Below are positions 35,265-44,816 of a stretch of 64,000 nucleotides of DNA, piece after piece. Source of the stretch: Luteipulveratus halotolerans (GTDB lineage Bacteria; Actinomycetota; Actinomycetes; Actinomycetales; Dermatophilaceae); assembly GCF_001247745.1 (NCBI RefSeq), contig NZ_LAIR01000002.1, forward strand, positions 1,240,001-1,304,000. Reading direction: 5' to 3'. The notes beneath the pieces are model-generated. The model did no database searches and had not been told where the DNA came from. It saw only the letters and a program-made list of their open reading frames with translations. Position 1 is the stretch's first letter; each line of letters opens with the position of its first letter. The position numbers and the translations under genes were made by a program.

Positions 35265-35969
35265 GTGAGCACCCCCGACTCCGCAGCGACCCCTGAGCAC
35301 GATGCTGACGCTGACGCGACCGAGGTCCGAGGTCTCGCGCGCGGCAAGATCGCGCTGCTGGCGGGTGTGGCCCTGGTGGGCTACGGCCTGGACCAGGTGA
35401 CCAAGGCGTGGGCGGTGAGTGCTCTCGAGGTCGGCGTACCCCAGGACTTCATCGGGAGCCTGCTGCGCCTGCGACGTACGTCCAACTCGGGTGCGGCGTT
35501 CTCGATCGCGACCAACGCGACGTGGGTGCTCACCGCTGTCGCCTGCTGCGTCATCGTCGCGACCATCTACATCGCCCGCCGGCTGCGCAGCCGTGCCTGG
35601 GCGTGCGCCCTCGGACTGCTGATCGGTGGTGCGCTCGGCAATCTCACCGACCGCTTCTTCCGTGCGCCCGGTGGTGGCAGGGGCCACGTCGTCGACTTCC
35701 TCGAGCTGCCCAACTGGCCGATCTTCAACGTCGCCGACATCTGCATCGTGTCGGCGGCCGTCCTCATCTGCATCCTGGCGTTCGTCGGTATCGGGGTCGA
35801 CGGCACACGGGTCGAGGACGAGACGGACGCCGACGCCGCCGAAGACGCCGCCGAAGACACTGCGGAGCATGATGGCGCCGACGACGTCCCGGCATCGCAC
35901 AGCGCCGACGACGCGGACTCGGCCGAGTCCTCGACGGACGGCTCGAGCTCCGGGTCGACACGCCTGTGA
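35265..35969 (+). CDS. lspA: Lipoprotein signal peptidase with long acidic tail
   Basis: LspA (signal peptidase II), 234 residues, cleaves prolipoproteins after lipidation. Four transmembrane helices are visible. The catalytic Asp pair is in GGALGNLTDRFFR and FNVADICIVSAA. RRTSNSGAAFSIA is the other conserved segment. Unusual are about 24 acidic residues before helix 1 and a C-terminal tail of about 55 residues made mostly of Asp, Glu, Ala and Ser. GTG 35265 is chosen because GTGAGGAC lies in front of it and the frame to the left runs through the previous gene. Its stop overlaps the next GTG. Confidence 0.93.
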   Translation: MSTPDSAATPEHDADADATEVRGLARGKIALLAGVALVGYGLDQVTKAWAVSALEVGVPQDFIGSLLRLRRTSNSGAAFSIATNATWVLTAVACCVIVATIYIARRLRSRAWACALGLLIGGALGNLTDRFFRAPGGGRGHVVDFLELPNWPIFNVADICIVSAAVLICILAFVGIGVDGTRVEDETDADAAEDAAEDTAEHDGADDVPASHSADDADSAESSTDGSSSGSTRL

Positions 35970-36898
35970 GCGAGGTCAAGGCGCTGCCCGTGCCCGACGG
36001 GCTCGAGGGCGAGCGCGTGGACGCCGCGGTCGCTCGGCTGCTCGGGTTCTCCCGGACGCGGGCCGCCGAGATCGCCGCTGACGGTGCGATCACGCTCGAC
36101 CACAAGCCTGCAGGCAAGTCCGACCGGGTGCACGCGGGCCAGTGGCTCGAGGTGCAGATGCCCGAGCGCGTCGGACCGCGCGAGGCGCAGGTCCGCCCGG
36201 CCGAGGTACCCGGGATGCGGATCGTGCACGACGACAGCGAGATCGTGGTCGTCGACAAGCCGCTGGGTGTCGCAGCCCACCCCAGCGTGGGCTGGGACGG
36301 CCCGGACGTCGTGAGCGGCCTGGCCGCCGCCGGTTACCGGATCTCGACCTCGGGTGCGGCCGAGCGGCAGGGCATCGTGCAGCGGCTGGACGTCGGCACG
36401 AGCGGCCTGATGGTGGTGGCCAAGAGCGAGCGCGCCTACACCGTGCTCAAGCAGGCCTTCCGCGACCGGACCGTCGACAAGACGTATCACGCTCTCGTCC
36501 AGGGCCTGCCCGACCCGGTGGTTGGCATGATCGAGGCACCGATCGGGCGGCATCCGGGTCACGACTACAAGTTCGCAGTCATGAAGTCCGGGCGGGCGAG
36601 CGTCACGCACTACGAGGTCCTCGAGGCCTTCCGGTCGGCATCGCTGCTGACCATCCACCTCGAGACCGGTCGCACGCACCAGATCCGGGTGCACTTCTCG
36701 GCGCTGCATCACCCGTGTGTCGGCGACCCGTTGTACGGCGCGGACCCGACACTGGCCAAGAAGCTCGGTCTCGACCGCCAGTGGCTGCACGCGGTCGAGC
36801 TGTCCTTCGAGCATCCCGGCAGCGGTGAGTGGGTCACCTACACCAGCGACTACCCGGACGACCTGCAGCGCGCGCTCGACCGGATCCGCGACCTCTGA
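35966..36898 (+). CDS. RluD family 23S rRNA pseudouridine synthase
   Basis: A 310-residue RluA/RluD-type synthase. An N-terminal S4 RNA-binding domain (GERVDAAVARLLGFSRTRAA) is followed by the catalytic domain with QRLDVGTSGLMVVAKS (catalytic Asp; HRLD in many homologues), KTYHALVQGLPDP and LETGRTHQIRVHFSALHHP. It isomerises uridines in RNA, most likely 23S rRNA; the exact target is not readable. GTG 35966 overlaps the lspA stop. The lspA-rluD-dnaE order is common in actinobacteria. Confidence 0.92.
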   Translation: MSEVKALPVPDGLEGERVDAAVARLLGFSRTRAAEIAADGAITLDHKPAGKSDRVHAGQWLEVQMPERVGPREAQVRPAEVPGMRIVHDDSEIVVVDKPLGVAAHPSVGWDGPDVVSGLAAAGYRISTSGAAERQGIVQRLDVGTSGLMVVAKSERAYTVLKQAFRDRTVDKTYHALVQGLPDPVVGMIEAPIGRHPGHDYKFAVMKSGRASVTHYEVLEAFRSASLLTIHLETGRTHQIRVHFSALHHPCVGDPLYGADPTLAKKLGLDRQWLHAVELSFEHPGSGEWVTYTSDYPDDLQRALDRIRDL

Positions 36899-36975
36899 AC
36901 GGGGTTCTCGCACACGCACATTCGTCACATCCGTCCCATCGCAGCGTGCCGTCGAGCGATGTCGGTGGACGGACG

Positions 36976-36981
36976 TAGACT
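36976..36981 (+). promoter_or_regulatory. Probable -10 box (TAGACT) of dnaE
   Basis: TAGACT ends 8 nt before ATG 36990, consistent with a leaderless or nearly leaderless message. No clear -35 and no ribosome binding site. Confidence 0.4.
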
Positions 36982-36989
36982 CGCTCGCG

Positions 36990-39900
36990 ATGAGCGACCA
37001 GGCCCCCTCCCGCAGCAGTGACAGCTTCGTGCACCTCCACGTGCACACCGAGTACTCCATGCTGGACGGGGCGGCCAAGAACAAGCCGCTGATCGCCGAG
37101 GCGGAGCGGCTGCAGATGCCCGCCATCGCGATGTCCGACCACGGCAACATGTTCGGCGCGTACGAGTTCTTCCACCTGGCCAAGGACACCGCGGTCAAGC
37201 CGATCATCGGCATCGAGGCCTACGTCGCGCCGAGCACGCGGCACTCGCGCAAGCAGGAGTTCTGGGCTCCGGGTGGCCAGCGGGCGGTCGACGCTGACGG
37301 TGAGGGCGGCAAGGACGTCTCCGGTGGCGGGCGCTACACCCACATGACGATGTGGGCCCAGAACACCGCGGGTCTGCGCAACCTGTTCCGCCTTTCCTCA
37401 CTGGCCTCGTTCGAGGGCTACTACATGAAGCCCCGCATGGACCGCGAGATCATCGCCCAGTACTCCGAGGGCATCATCGCCACGACCGGCTGCCCGTCAG
37501 GTGAGGTCCAGACGCGGCTGCGCCTCGGGCAGTACGACGAGGCGCTGGCTGCGGCTGCGGCGTACCAGGACATCTTCGGCAAGGACAACTACTTCCTCGA
37601 GCTCATGGACCACGGGCTCGACATCGAGCGCAACGTGCGCCACGACCTGGTCAAGATCGCGCGCGAGTTGCGGATCCCGCTGCTGGCGACCAACGACAGC
37701 CACTACGTCACCGAGGCGGACGCCGACACGCACGACAACCTCCTGTGCGTGGGCGTCGGCAAGAACAAGGACGACCCCAACCGGTTCAAGTTCAACGGCT
37801 CGGGCTACTACCTCAAGTCCGCCGACGAGATGCGCGAGCTGTTCCGCGAGCTGCCGCAGGCGTGCGACAACACGCTCCGGGTCGCCGAGATGGTCGAGCC
37901 GTACGACGAGGTGTTCGCCCACGTCGACCGGATGCCCCAGTTCCCCGACGTTCCGGAGGGGCAGACGCAGGGTGAGTTCCTGCGTGAGCGGATCGCCGAG
38001 GGCATCCAGGAGCGCTTCGGCGACGACGTGCCCGAGGGGGTCCACGAGCGTATCGAGACCGAGATGGCCGTCATCGAGCCGATGGGCTTCTCCTCCTACT
38101 TCCTCGTGGTCTCCGACATCTGCAAGTACGCGCGCGACAACGGCATCCCCGTGGGCCCGGGCCGTGGTTCGGCAGCGGGTTCACTCGTCGCCTACCTGAC
38201 GCGCATCATCGAGCTCAACCCGCTCGAGCACGGCCTGCTGTTCGAGCGGTTCCTCAACCCCGAGCGCATCAGCCCTCCCGATGTCGACCTCGACTTCGAC
38301 GACCGCAAGCGCGACCAGATGGTCCGCTACGTCACTGAGAAGTACGGCGCCGAGTACACCGCGCAGGTCAACACGTTCGGCACCATCAAGGCCAAGGCTG
38401 CGGTCAAGGACGCCAGCCGCATCCTCGGCAAGCCGTTCTCCGTCGGCGACAAGATCAGCAAGACGATGCCGGCCGACGTCATGGGCAAGGGTGTCCCGCT
38501 CAAGGAGCTGTTCAACCCCGAGCACCCGCGCTACGGCGAGGGCGCCGACATCCGAGCGCTGTACGACGCCGACCCCGAGGTCAAGCAGGTCATCGACACC
38601 GGACGCGGGCTGGAGGGGCTGATCCGCGGCACCGGCGTGCACGCTGCGGCGGTCATCCTGTCCTCGACGCCGCTGCTCGACCTCATCCCGATGCACCGCC
38701 GTGACAAGGACGGCACGATCATCACGGGCTTCTCCTACCCGCAGTGCGAGGAGATGGGCCTGGTCAAGATGGACTTCCTGGGTCTGCGCAACCTGGGCAT
38801 CATCGACCACGCGATCCAGCTGATCGAGGGCAACCGTGGCGAGAAGCTCAGCACCGAGACGATCCCGCTCGACGACCCGGCGACGTACGAGCTGCTCGGC
38901 CGCGGTGACACGCTCGGGGTGTTCCAGCTCGACGGCGGCGCCATGCGCAACCTGCTGCGGCTGATGAAGCCCACCGGCTTCGAGGACATCACCGCTGTGC
39001 TCGCGCTCTACCGCCCCGGACCGATGGGCGCCAACGCGCACATCAACTACGCCGAGCGCAAGAACGGTCGCCAGCCGATCACACCGATCCACCCCGAGCT
39101 GAAGGACGCCCTCGACCCGATCCTCGGCGAGACCTACCACCTGCTGGTCTACCAGGAGCAGATCATGGCGATCGCCCGCGAGCTCGCGGGCTACACGCTC
39201 GGTGGTGCAGACCTGCTGCGTCGAGCGATGGGCAAGAAGAAGGCCGAGATCCTGGAGAAGGAGTTCGCCAACTTCGAGGCCGGCATGCAGAAGAACGGCT
39301 ACTCCGCAGGCGCGATCAAGGCCCTGTGGGACGTCATGCTCCCGTTCGCCGGCTACGCCTTCAACAAGTCGCACGCGGCGGGCTACGGCCTGGTCTCGGT
39401 GTGGACGGCGTACCTCAAGGCCAACTACCCGGCCGAGTACACCGCCGCGCTGCTCACCTCGGTGCAGGACACCAAGGACAAGATGGGCATCTACCTCGCC
39501 GACGCCCGCAAGCTCGGCATCAAGGTGCTGCCGCCCGACGTCAACGAGTCGCTGGCCGACTTCGCAGCTGTCGGCACCGACATCCGCTTCGGGATGGCGG
39601 CCGTGCGCAACGTCGGCGGCAACGTCGTCGAGGGCATCGTCGCCGCGCGCGAGGAGAAGGGTCGGTTCAGCTCTTTCGAGGACTTCCTGCGCAAGGTTCC
39701 CGCGGTCGTGTGCAACAAGCGCACCGTCGAGTCGCTGGTCAAGGCTGGTGCCTTCGACGACCTGCAGCATCCACGCCAGGGCCTGGTCCACATCCATGAG
39801 CCGTACGTCGACTCGCTCGCCGAGGAGAAGAAGTTCGAGGCCGTAGGCCAGGACAGCCTCTTCGGAGGCTTCGGCGGGGACGAGCCGGGCATCCAGCTCG

Positions 39901-40565
39901 CGGCGCTGCCGCCGATCCCCGACATCGAGTGGGACAAGCAGACCAAGCTCGCGTTCGAGCGCGAGATGCTCGGCCTCTACGTCTCCGATCACCCGTTGTT
40001 CGGGATCGAGCACGTGCTCGCCCAGCACGCCGACACCTCGATCGCGCGGCTGTCGGGTGACGAGGGTCCGCCGGACGGCACCACGGTGACGATCGCGGGT
40101 CTGATCACGGGTCTGCAGATCAAGCGCACCAAGAAGGGCGACCTGTGGGCGATCGCCAACGTCGAGGACCTCGACGGCGCGGTGGAGTGCCTGTTCTTCC
40201 CCTCGACCTACATGACCGTCTCGACAATGCTCAGCCAGGACGTCGTGTGCGTGGTCAAGGGTCGGGTCAACCGACGCGACGAGCAGGTCGCCCTCAACGC
40301 GATGGAGCTGACCCTGCCCGAGCTGAAGGAAGGACCTCGGGGTCCGGTCCTGCTGACCATGCCGCTCGCCCGGGCGACCAACGGGCTCGCGGAGCGCCTC
40401 AAGGGCGTCCTCGGCGAGCACCCCGGAGTCACCGAGGTGCACCTCAAGCTGACCCAGCCGGGGCGCTCGGTGACGGTCAAGCTCGACGATGCTCACAGGG
40501 TGACCGCCTCGCCCGCGCTGTTCGGCGACCTCAAGGCGTTGCTCGGTCCGGCCTGCCTCAGCTGA
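36990..40565 (+). CDS. dnaE: DNA polymerase III alpha subunit
   Basis: DnaE, 1191 residues, the replicative polymerase catalytic subunit. The N-terminal PHP domain begins FVHLHVHTEYSMLDGAAKNK, with AIAMSDHGNMFGAYEF. The C-family polymerase core contains GPGRGSAAGSLVAYLTRI and the catalytic Asp region PPDVDLDFDDRKRDQMVRYV. Later come PLMGLRNLG-type segment MDFLGLRNLGIIDHA, the helix-hairpin-helix region (FAGYAFNKSHAAGYGLVS) and an OB fold (VTIAGLITGLQIKRTKKGDL). The length is normal for DnaE1. ATG 36990 is chosen for its TAGACT box and because the longer frame reads back through the pseudouridine synthase gene. Confidence 0.95.
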   Translation: MSDQAPSRSSDSFVHLHVHTEYSMLDGAAKNKPLIAEAERLQMPAIAMSDHGNMFGAYEFFHLAKDTAVKPIIGIEAYVAPSTRHSRKQEFWAPGGQRAVDADGEGGKDVSGGGRYTHMTMWAQNTAGLRNLFRLSSLASFEGYYMKPRMDREIIAQYSEGIIATTGCPSGEVQTRLRLGQYDEALAAAAAYQDIFGKDNYFLELMDHGLDIERNVRHDLVKIARELRIPLLATNDSHYVTEADADTHDNLLCVGVGKNKDDPNRFKFNGSGYYLKSADEMRELFRELPQACDNTLRVAEMVEPYDEVFAHVDRMPQFPDVPEGQTQGEFLRERIAEGIQERFGDDVPEGVHERIETEMAVIEPMGFSSYFLVVSDICKYARDNGIPVGPGRGSAAGSLVAYLTRIIELNPLEHGLLFERFLNPERISPPDVDLDFDDRKRDQMVRYVTEKYGAEYTAQVNTFGTIKAKAAVKDASRILGKPFSVGDKISKTMPADVMGKGVPLKELFNPEHPRYGEGADIRALYDADPEVKQVIDTGRGLEGLIRGTGVHAAAVILSSTPLLDLIPMHRRDKDGTIITGFSYPQCEEMGLVKMDFLGLRNLGIIDHAIQLIEGNRGEKLSTETIPLDDPATYELLGRGDTLGVFQLDGGAMRNLLRLMKPTGFEDITAVLALYRPGPMGANAHINYAERKNGRQPITPIHPELKDALDPILGETYHLLVYQEQIMAIARELAGYTLGGADLLRRAMGKKKAEILEKEFANFEAGMQKNGYSAGAIKALWDVMLPFAGYAFNKSHAAGYGLVSVWTAYLKANYPAEYTAALLTSVQDTKDKMGIYLADARKLGIKVLPPDVNESLADFAAVGTDIRFGMAAVRNVGGNVVEGIVAAREEKGRFSSFEDFLRKVPAVVCNKRTVESLVKAGAFDDLQHPRQGLVHIHEPYVDSLAEEKKFEAVGQDSLFGGFGGDEPGIQLAALPPIPDIEWDKQTKLAFEREMLGLYVSDHPLFGIEHVLAQHADTSIARLSGDEGPPDGTTVTIAGLITGLQIKRTKKGDLWAIANVEDLDGAVECLFFPSTYMTVSTMLSQDVVCVVKGRVNRRDEQVALNAMELTLPELKEGPRGPVLLTMPLARATNGLAERLKGVLGEHPGVTEVHLKLTQPGRSVTVKLDDAHRVTASPALFGDLKALLGPACLS

Positions 40566-40689
40566 CGGGTGCAGGCAGGTGCGGAACCGCGCCCCGTACG
40601 ACGCCGTCGGACCGCAGGACCGACGCCACCGGGGACACCAGCCGCGCCCGGCGGCACCCGGCGTTCGTGTCCCGGCATGAGGGGTCGTC

Positions 40690-41361
40690 ATGAGTGTCGT
40701 CGTTGCAGGTGCCAGCGCTGTGGGTCGTACATCGATCGCTCCGACGAGCGGCGGGGCGACCGCTTTCCGGTGGGCGAAGGCTGGGAAGCCCTCGGGCGCA
40801 ACGGTTCTGGGAGCCGACGACGTGTCCGGTCTCGTCGACATGTCGCGGCCGGTGGTGGTGCCGGCGGACGTGCGCGTCGACCTGCGGCTCCTGCGGACCG
40901 CTCAGGCGCAGCGGGTCATGCCCGGGCCCGCGGTCCCGTCGGTCGGTCCGGGCAGCACCGACCTGTCGCACGTGCTGCCGGTCATCTCGACCGCCCAGCT
41001 GATGCTGCGGGAGGTCGACCCTTCTCTGCAGGCCGACGGTGTGCTCGGCCCCCGTACGCGAGCAGCGGTCCTGGACTTCCAGCGGACCCACGAGCGTCCG
41101 GCCACGGGCGCGATCGGTCAGGACGACTGGCGCCTGCTGTGCACCCGCAACACGTTGGCGATCGGCTGCACGGGCCACGGCGTGCAGGCCTGCCAGTGGC
41201 TGCTCAGCCACCTGCCTGACGTCGAGCCGATGGAGATGGACGGTGTGTTCGGCACCGGCACCTACATGACGGTGCGCGACGTGCAGCGGCGACTCGGCAT
41301 GGTCGAGGACGGGGTCGTCGACGTGGGGCTGTGGTTCCGGCTGCTGTCCGCATCGGCCTGA
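40690..41361 (+). CDS. Protein with two peptidoglycan-binding-like domains
   Basis: A 223-residue protein. The second half has two PG_binding_1-like repeats: residues about 95-145 (LQADGVLGPRTRAAVLDFQR) and about 155-220 (MEMDGVFGTGTYMTVRDVQR). The D-G-V-[FL]-G motif and following helix fit the family. The N-terminal 90 residues are not recognised. There is no signal peptide or transmembrane helix, which is odd if it binds peptidoglycan outside the cell; a different start or a non-classical role is possible. ATG 40690 has GAGGGG upstream. It has no operon partner. Confidence 0.75.
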   Translation: MSVVVAGASAVGRTSIAPTSGGATAFRWAKAGKPSGATVLGADDVSGLVDMSRPVVVPADVRVDLRLLRTAQAQRVMPGPAVPSVGPGSTDLSHVLPVISTAQLMLREVDPSLQADGVLGPRTRAAVLDFQRTHERPATGAIGQDDWRLLCTRNTLAIGCTGHGVQACQWLLSHLPDVEPMEMDGVFGTGTYMTVRDVQRRLGMVEDGVVDVGLWFRLLSASA

Positions 41362-41397
41362 GGCTCGGCCGGTGTGTGCCGGCGAAGCAGCACCGCC

Positions 41398-41403
41398 TAG
41401 CGT
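41398..41403 (+). promoter_or_regulatory. Probable -10 box (TAGCGT) of the S9 peptidase gene
   Basis: TAGCGT lies 7 nt before GTG 41411 and no ribosome binding site is seen, supporting this start and a leaderless message. Confidence 0.4.
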
Positions 41404-41410
41404 CGGGCGG

Positions 41411-43525
41411 GTGAATGACGTTCCCGCCCCGGTGGCTCAGCAGATCCCCGTCAGCCGCACCCATCATGGCGACACCTTCGTCGACCCGTACGAGTGGCTG
41501 CGTGACGGCGATGACCCGGCGGTGATCGCTCACCTGGAGGCCGAGAACGCCTACACCGCTGCGCGCACTGCACACCTGCAGCCGCTCACGGAGCGGATCT
41601 ACTCCGAGCTGCGGTCACGCATCCGCGAGACCGACCTGAGCGTGCCCGTCCGGCTGGGGGAGTGGTGGTACTACAGCCGCACCCAGGAGGGCTCGCAGTA
41701 CGAGATCCAGTGCCGCGCGCCGTACACCGCAGGCGTGGGCCGTCCGGCGCCCGAGGACGGTGCGCAGATCGCCGGGGAGCAGGTCCTGCTCGATGCCAAC
41801 GCCGAGGCGGAGGGACAGGAGTTCTACGAGCTCGGCGATCTCGAGGTCAGCGTCGACGGCAGTCGGCTCGCGCTGTCGTACGACGTGCGCGGCGACGAGC
41901 GCTACGACGTCCAGGTCCGCGACATCGCGACCGGCGAGGTCATCGACGACACGGTGCGCGGTGCCGGTGGCGGGCTGGTGTGGTCGACTGCCGGGGACCT
42001 GCTGTTCTACACGCGCCGCGACGAGGCATGGCGCTCCTACCAGGTGTGGCGGCACCGTGTCGGTACGGACGCGGCCGACGACGTGCTCGTGCTGCAGGAG
42101 GACGACGAGCAGTTCTGGCTCTCGATCGAGGGGTCGCGCGACGACCGGTGGCTGGTCGTGCACGCCGAGTCCAGGACGACGACCCAGGCGTGGCTGCTGG
42201 ACCTGCGGTCGCCGACCGACGAGCTGCGCGAGGTGCACCCGCGCACGCCCGGACTCGACTACGGCGTCGAGATGGATGGCGACCGAGCTCTGCTGGTGCA
42301 CAACGGTTCTCGGTCGGACTTCGATCTCGCGTGGGCGCCCGTCGATGACCTCGCGCGCGAGTCCTGGCGGCCGTTGCTGACGGGTGGCGACGGTGAGCGG
42401 GTGCTCGCCGCCCACGCGTTCGCCGGTCACGTCGCGGTGACGATGCGACGCGACGGCCTGCCTCTCGTGCAGATCCTGTCCAAAGGTCCCGACGGCGCGT
42501 ACGGCGAGCCGGCCGACGTGGCTCCGCTCACCGGCCTGGCATCGGTCGCCGTCGGGTCGAACCCGGCGTACGACGCCTCGGCGCTGCAGGTGATCGCCGA
42601 GTCCTACCTCACCCCGCGGCGCGTCATCGACCACAACCCGGCCACCGGTGCGTCGACCGTGCTGAAGGAGCGTGAGGTCCCGGGCTACGACGCGAGCGCG
42701 TACGTCGAGGAGCGCATCTGGGCCGATGCGGACGACGGGACACGCGTTCCGATCTCACTGGTTCGTCGACGTGACGTGCAGCCCGACGGCAGCAACCCCG
42801 GCTTCGTCTACGGCTACGGCTCGTACGAGGTACCGGTCGATCCGTCGTTCTCGGCGCTGCGGCTGTCGATGCTCGACCGCGGTGTCGTGTACGCAGTCGC
42901 TCACGTCAGGGGCGGCGGCGAGATGGGCCGGCGCTGGTACGACGAGGGCAAGCTGTTGCGCAAGAAGAACACGTTCACCGACTTCGTCGCGTGCTCACGT
43001 GAGCTGGTCAGCAGCGGGTGGGTGGCCCCGAATCGTCTTGTCGCAGAAGGCGGTTCGGCCGGCGGTCTCCTGATCGGTGCCGTGATCAACCTCGCTCCGG
43101 ACCTCTACCGCGCCGTCCACGCCGCGGTGCCGTTCGTCGACGCCCTGACGACGATCCTCGACCCGTCGCTGCCGTTGACCGTGGGGGAGTGGGAGGAGTG
43201 GGGCAACCCCCTCGCGGACCCCGAGGTGTACGCGTACATGAAGTCGTACTCCCCGTACGAGAACATCGCCGCGACCGCTTACCCGGCCGTGCTCGCGACG
43301 ACAAGCATGAACGACACGCGCGTGTTCTTCGTCGAGCCCGCCAAGTGGGTGCAGGCCCTGCGCCGCACCGTCACCAGCGACCAGACGCAGCGCCCGGTGC
43401 TGCTCAAGACCGAGATGGTCGCGGGGCACGGCGGTCAGAGCGGTCGGTACGACGCGTGGCGTGACGCGGCGTTCGAGACGGCGTTCCTGCTGGACGCGGT
43501 CGACGCGTCCGAGCTGAAGGACTGA
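41411..43525 (+). CDS. S9 family peptidase (oligopeptidase B type)
   Basis: A 704-residue prolyl-oligopeptidase-family serine peptidase. The N-terminal beta-propeller (about residues 70-400) starts after HHGDTFVDPYEWLRDGDDP. The C-terminal alpha/beta-hydrolase domain has the nucleophile in VAEGGSAGGLLIGAV, a catalytic Asp in TTSMNDTRVFF and the His in MVAGHGGQSGRYD. The segment AHVRGGGEMGRRWYDEGKL is characteristic of oligopeptidase B, which cuts after Arg/Lys in short peptides. It is cytoplasmic, with no signal peptide. GTG 41411 is supported by the TAGCGT box. It converges with the next gene, 10 bases between stops. Confidence 0.92.
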   Translation: MNDVPAPVAQQIPVSRTHHGDTFVDPYEWLRDGDDPAVIAHLEAENAYTAARTAHLQPLTERIYSELRSRIRETDLSVPVRLGEWWYYSRTQEGSQYEIQCRAPYTAGVGRPAPEDGAQIAGEQVLLDANAEAEGQEFYELGDLEVSVDGSRLALSYDVRGDERYDVQVRDIATGEVIDDTVRGAGGGLVWSTAGDLLFYTRRDEAWRSYQVWRHRVGTDAADDVLVLQEDDEQFWLSIEGSRDDRWLVVHAESRTTTQAWLLDLRSPTDELREVHPRTPGLDYGVEMDGDRALLVHNGSRSDFDLAWAPVDDLARESWRPLLTGGDGERVLAAHAFAGHVAVTMRRDGLPLVQILSKGPDGAYGEPADVAPLTGLASVAVGSNPAYDASALQVIAESYLTPRRVIDHNPATGASTVLKEREVPGYDASAYVEERIWADADDGTRVPISLVRRRDVQPDGSNPGFVYGYGSYEVPVDPSFSALRLSMLDRGVVYAVAHVRGGGEMGRRWYDEGKLLRKKNTFTDFVACSRELVSSGWVAPNRLVAEGGSAGGLLIGAVINLAPDLYRAVHAAVPFVDALTTILDPSLPLTVGEWEEWGNPLADPEVYAYMKSYSPYENIAATAYPAVLATTSMNDTRVFFVEPAKWVQALRRTVTSDQTQRPVLLKTEMVAGHGGQSGRYDAWRDAAFETAFLLDAVDASELKD

Positions 43526-43535
43526 CGGACGACGG

Positions 43536-44039
43536 TCACGGCAGGTGACCGGTGACGAGACCGGCCGCGAGGTGACCGACGTCGGCCACGGAGACCACGC
43601 GGGCCTCGTCTCCGGGGGTGAGCATGACGTGCGTGACCGCGGTGTCGGGCAGCCCCTCTGAGATGGCTCCGGGGTAGCGGTGCTCGAGCTGGCGCTCGCC
43701 CATGATGCTGCGCAGGAGGTCGACCGTCGCCGCGCTGTCGGTGACGAGCACGGCCGGCCCGTGCTCGGCGTGCCGGGCTGCGCGGTGCATCGCCCGGTTG
43801 AGGCGGCCGCCCTCGCTGAGGTCATCGGTCGCGGTGCTGCTGAGCGCGACCGCCTGCGCGATGGCCTCTGCTGTCAGGGCGGCTGCGTCAGCCGGCTCGG
43901 AGAGCAGAAGAGCAGGGCGTGCCACCGCGAGGCGATCGGCCACGGCCGCTGCCTGCTGGAGCCCGCACGGGGTCAGGGACGAGCCGCCGCGGGCGAGATC
44001 GGCCTCGGCGTGCAGGACGATCAGCACGTCAGCGGTCAT
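43536..44039 (-). CDS. Degenerate histidine phosphatase-like protein
   Basis: A 167-residue protein resembling the histidine phosphatase (phosphoglycerate mutase-like) fold. It begins VLIVLHAEADLARGG where active members have L-[VI]-R-H-G-E, so Arg becomes Leu and Gly becomes Ala while one His (H10) remains. LTPCGLQQAAAVADRL matches the LTxxGxxQA helix. The second catalytic region reads VLVTDSAATVDLLRS instead of VSHGG, losing the second His. It is probably catalytically dead or altered and may have a binding role. The ATG lies 4 bases after the stop of the interrupted universal stress gene, so it was likely co-transcribed with it. Confidence 0.6.
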   Translation of the reverse strand: MTADVLIVLHAEADLARGGSSLTPCGLQQAAAVADRLAVARPALLLSEPADAAALTAEAIAQAVALSSTATDDLSEGGRLNRAMHRAARHAEHGPAVLVTDSAATVDLLRSIMGERQLEHRYPGAISEGLPDTAVTHVMLTPGDEARVVSVADVGHLAAGLVTGHLP

Positions 44040-44768
44040 GGTCTCAGCGGGCGATCACGACCGGGCAGCCCGAACGCGTGACCACGCCCTGAGCGACATG
44101 TCCGAGCGGAAGGCCGGGGAAGCCACCCGCGCCGCGGGGGCCGACGACCAGCACGTCGCTGCTGTGCGACTCGTGGACCAGGATCTTGCTCGGGTTGCCT
44201 TGGCTGATCTCGGTCCGGACCTTGACGTCGGGATGTGTGCGCTGGTGCTGCTCGACGCGTTCGCCGATCACCTCGGCGCACCGGCGGGCGTAGTCCGACC
44301 AGCTCGCGTCGTGCACGAGGCCGGGGTCACGGGCATCACGCGGCTGCCAGGCGTGGAGCGCGAGCAGCTCGGCGTCCAGGCGGGCCGCCTCGTCGAACGC
44401 CCAGCCCAGCGCGGCGTCGTCGACGCGGTCGACGCCGACCGTCACGCGGCCGAACGTGCCGTGCTCGTGCTCCTGCCGGACGACGGCCACCGGAGAGGCG
44501 GCGTGCGATGCGACCTGCAGCGCGGTCGCACCGAGGGTGCCGAAGTGCGCGAGGCTGTCGCCGTGCGACCCGACGACCACCATCAGGGCGTTCTCGGACG
44601 CACGGATCAAGGGCGCGGCAGGGAAGCTCTCCGGGTGCGACGTGCTGACCTGGACGGTGCGGTCGCGCAGCTGGACGCGGTTGCGGGCACGCGACAGCAG
44701 GTGCTCGCCGGCCTCGCGCGCTGCGTCGTACGTCGAACCCTCGCCCCAGCCCACCTCGGCGAGCTCAG

Positions 44769-44800
44769 TGAACCGCCCCGGGATGTCCGGAGACTTCATT
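44769..44800 (+). repeat. Left terminal inverted repeat of the IS3-family element
   Basis: 32 bases beginning TGAACCGCCCCGGG, matching the right end in reverse complement at 27 of 32 positions. The mismatches are at positions 15, 17, 24, 30 and 32. Confidence 0.9.
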
Positions 44801-44816
44801 ACTGGAGGATGAAGTC

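Noticed and set aside
38181..40841. An 886-codon minus-strand open frame inside dnaE
   Set aside because: Pure antisense of a highly conserved gene; the translation resembles no protein family and is a codon-bias shadow.
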